The position numbers and the translations under genes were made by a program. A stretch of DNA of 5,320 bases from an uncultured Bacillota bacterium (GTDB taxonomy: Bacteria > Bacillota > Clostridia > Christensenellales > UBA1242), in the NCBI GenBank assembly GCA_947088415.1, contig CAMUGK010000062.1, forward strand, positions 1-5,320. The letters run 5' to 3'. Positions 4,610 through 5,320 of this stretch are shown piece after piece. Each line of letters begins with the position of its first letter. Position 1 is the stretch's first letter. The notes under the pieces are model-generated. The model worked only from the letters and a program-made list of their open reading frames with translations, had not been told where the DNA came from and ran no database searches.

Positions 4610-5320
4610 GAGGTAGGATCAAAATGTGAACAAACTGTTTTTTCATCTATTATAGTCTCTTTACTAATATGCCTATTTGGATACCAATTCGGAGCATATA
4701 GTTTTTTAAGATGAACAACATTCTCCAAAGAAAACGCTTTTGCGCTTTTAAGATTTGGCAGAATTATCTTCTCTAACACTTTATTCGAATATAAAAACTC
4801 ACAACCTGTATGTTCAAGTTCGGGCAAATATAAACTTTTTATTCCAATATTTCGATTTAAAAAACAATCTCCAACTTGCTTAAGTTTAGGTGCATTTAAA
4901 AAACTTAAATTTTCATTATGTGTTAAACATCCATTATCAATTCTTTCAAGATTTTCGGCTTCAAGGAACAATAAATTTTTATTATCTCTCATAAAATAAA
5001 AATTCATACAAACTAAATTTGGGTTTTTATATCCTATAATACCATTACATTCATTTAATGTTATTTCAACAGGTTTTCCTTTTATTGGTTTGATAATGAT
5101 CACTTGATTACCATGTTCATCTTTTGTAGTTGATAAATTTTTAATTTTGCCAATGCTTTCTGTAAATGCATCTTCAGTATAATCATATAATTTATATTTA
5201 GCACCTAACTTTTTTTGGTTTTTTCTATATATTTTACTGTATGGGAAATATTGTCTAACTTTAGGTTTACATCTATCAAAAATATAATTCTCAGCGACAA
5301 TATATCTATCCTTATCAAAT
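4606..5320 (-). CDS. leucine-rich-repeat protein, 3' part (start lies beyond the right edge)
   Basis: The frame ending with TGA at 4608-4606 stays open to the right edge, giving at least 237 residues with no start inside the window. A GTG at 5103 is in frame but has no ribosome binding site, and the 72 codons before it read as normal protein (for example NYIFDRCKPKVRQYFPYSKI), so it is internal. Counting from the edge, residues 115-202 hold four consecutive repeats of exactly 22 residues, with a degenerate copy before them (93-114) and a broken one after. The shared pattern is L-x-x-L-x-x-P-x-L near the front and F-L-x-x-N near the end, as in KSLYLPELEHTGCEFLYSN. It is related in style to LRR_5 repeats but differs in spacing from the gene at 216-788. 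The N-terminal part is basic and tyrosine-rich and is not recognised. No membrane helix is visible in the part seen. No terminator follows before the next promoter. Confidence 0.8.
   Translation of the reverse strand, partial: FDKDRYIVAENYIFDRCKPKVRQYFPYSKIYRKNQKKLGAKYKLYDYTEDAFTESIGKIKNLSTTKDEHGNQVIIIKPIKGKPVEITLNECNGIIGYKNPNLVCMNFYFMRDNKNLLFLEAENLERIDNGCLTHNENLSFLNAPKLKQVGDCFLNRNIGIKSLYLPELEHTGCEFLYSNKVLEKIILPNLKSAKAFSLENVVHLKKLYAPNWYPNRHISKETIIDEKTVCSHFDPTS
4714..5043 (-). repeat. five tandem 66-base coding units for 22-residue leucine-rich repeats
   Basis: Within the edge gene, five consecutive 66-base units encode 22-residue repeats. The first (5043-4978) is degenerate; the next four (4977-4714) are clear. 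Conserved positions are hydrophobic residues at 2, 5 and 10, often P at 8, and N at 21 (E in the last unit). DNA identity between units is low by eye, so these are old protein repeats rather than a recent tandem duplication. Confidence 0.6.

Noticed and set aside
4606..5103. A complete 165-residue LRR gene starting at GTG 5103
   Set aside because: No ribosome binding site precedes the GTG, and the frame continues open to the window edge with protein-like composition.
1..5320. CRISPR array, tRNA, insertion sequence or prophage genes
   Set aside because: No regularly spaced direct repeats, no cloverleaf, and no transposase or phage-like product found on either strand.

Overview
The window looks like a low-GC, AT-rich Gram-positive (Firmicutes, probably Clostridia) chromosome. 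The evidence is strong GGAG ribosome binding sites 4-6 bases before each start, sigma-A type promoters (TTGACA with TAAAAT), U-tailed intrinsic terminators, and leucine-rich-repeat proteins of a kind common in gut Clostridia. The lineage is an inference; no rRNA or other phylogenetic marker is present, and valS was not aligned to anything. I see no tRNA, CRISPR array, insertion sequence or phage gene.

Layout. Positions 1-215 hold no confident gene. The stretch 1-130 is richer in G+C than its surroundings, carries a 10-bp inverted repeat, and has a leftward open frame that runs off the edge. It ends in a good promoter for a rightward BspA-like leucine-rich-repeat gene (216-788). That gene is convergent with a leftward membrane-protein gene (791-1555). 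The two are 2 bp apart and share a palindromic terminator made from their own last codons. The membrane-protein gene lies 11 bp downstream of valS (1567-4182, valyl-tRNA synthetase), so the two form a likely operon. The 144 bp upstream of valS holds a terminator for the gene before it, a valS promoter and overlapping short inverted repeats, but no recognisable T-box. Further upstream are a small two-helix membrane protein (4327-4557) with its own promoter, and the 3' part of a second leucine-rich-repeat gene (4606 to the right edge). The frame of this last gene stays open to position 5320, so its start lies outside the window.

How the genes relate. Everything from 791 rightwards is leftward, but terminators and promoters divide it into at least three units: the edge LRR gene, the small membrane gene, and valS plus the membrane protein. 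ValS is the only gene with a firmly known function (charging of tRNA-Val). I see no sign of a coherent new multi-gene system. The points of most interest are in fine structure: terminators inside coding ends, a -35 box on a stop codon, a KMSKH variant of the synthetase signature, competing hairpins before valS, and two different repeat proteins flanking the cluster.
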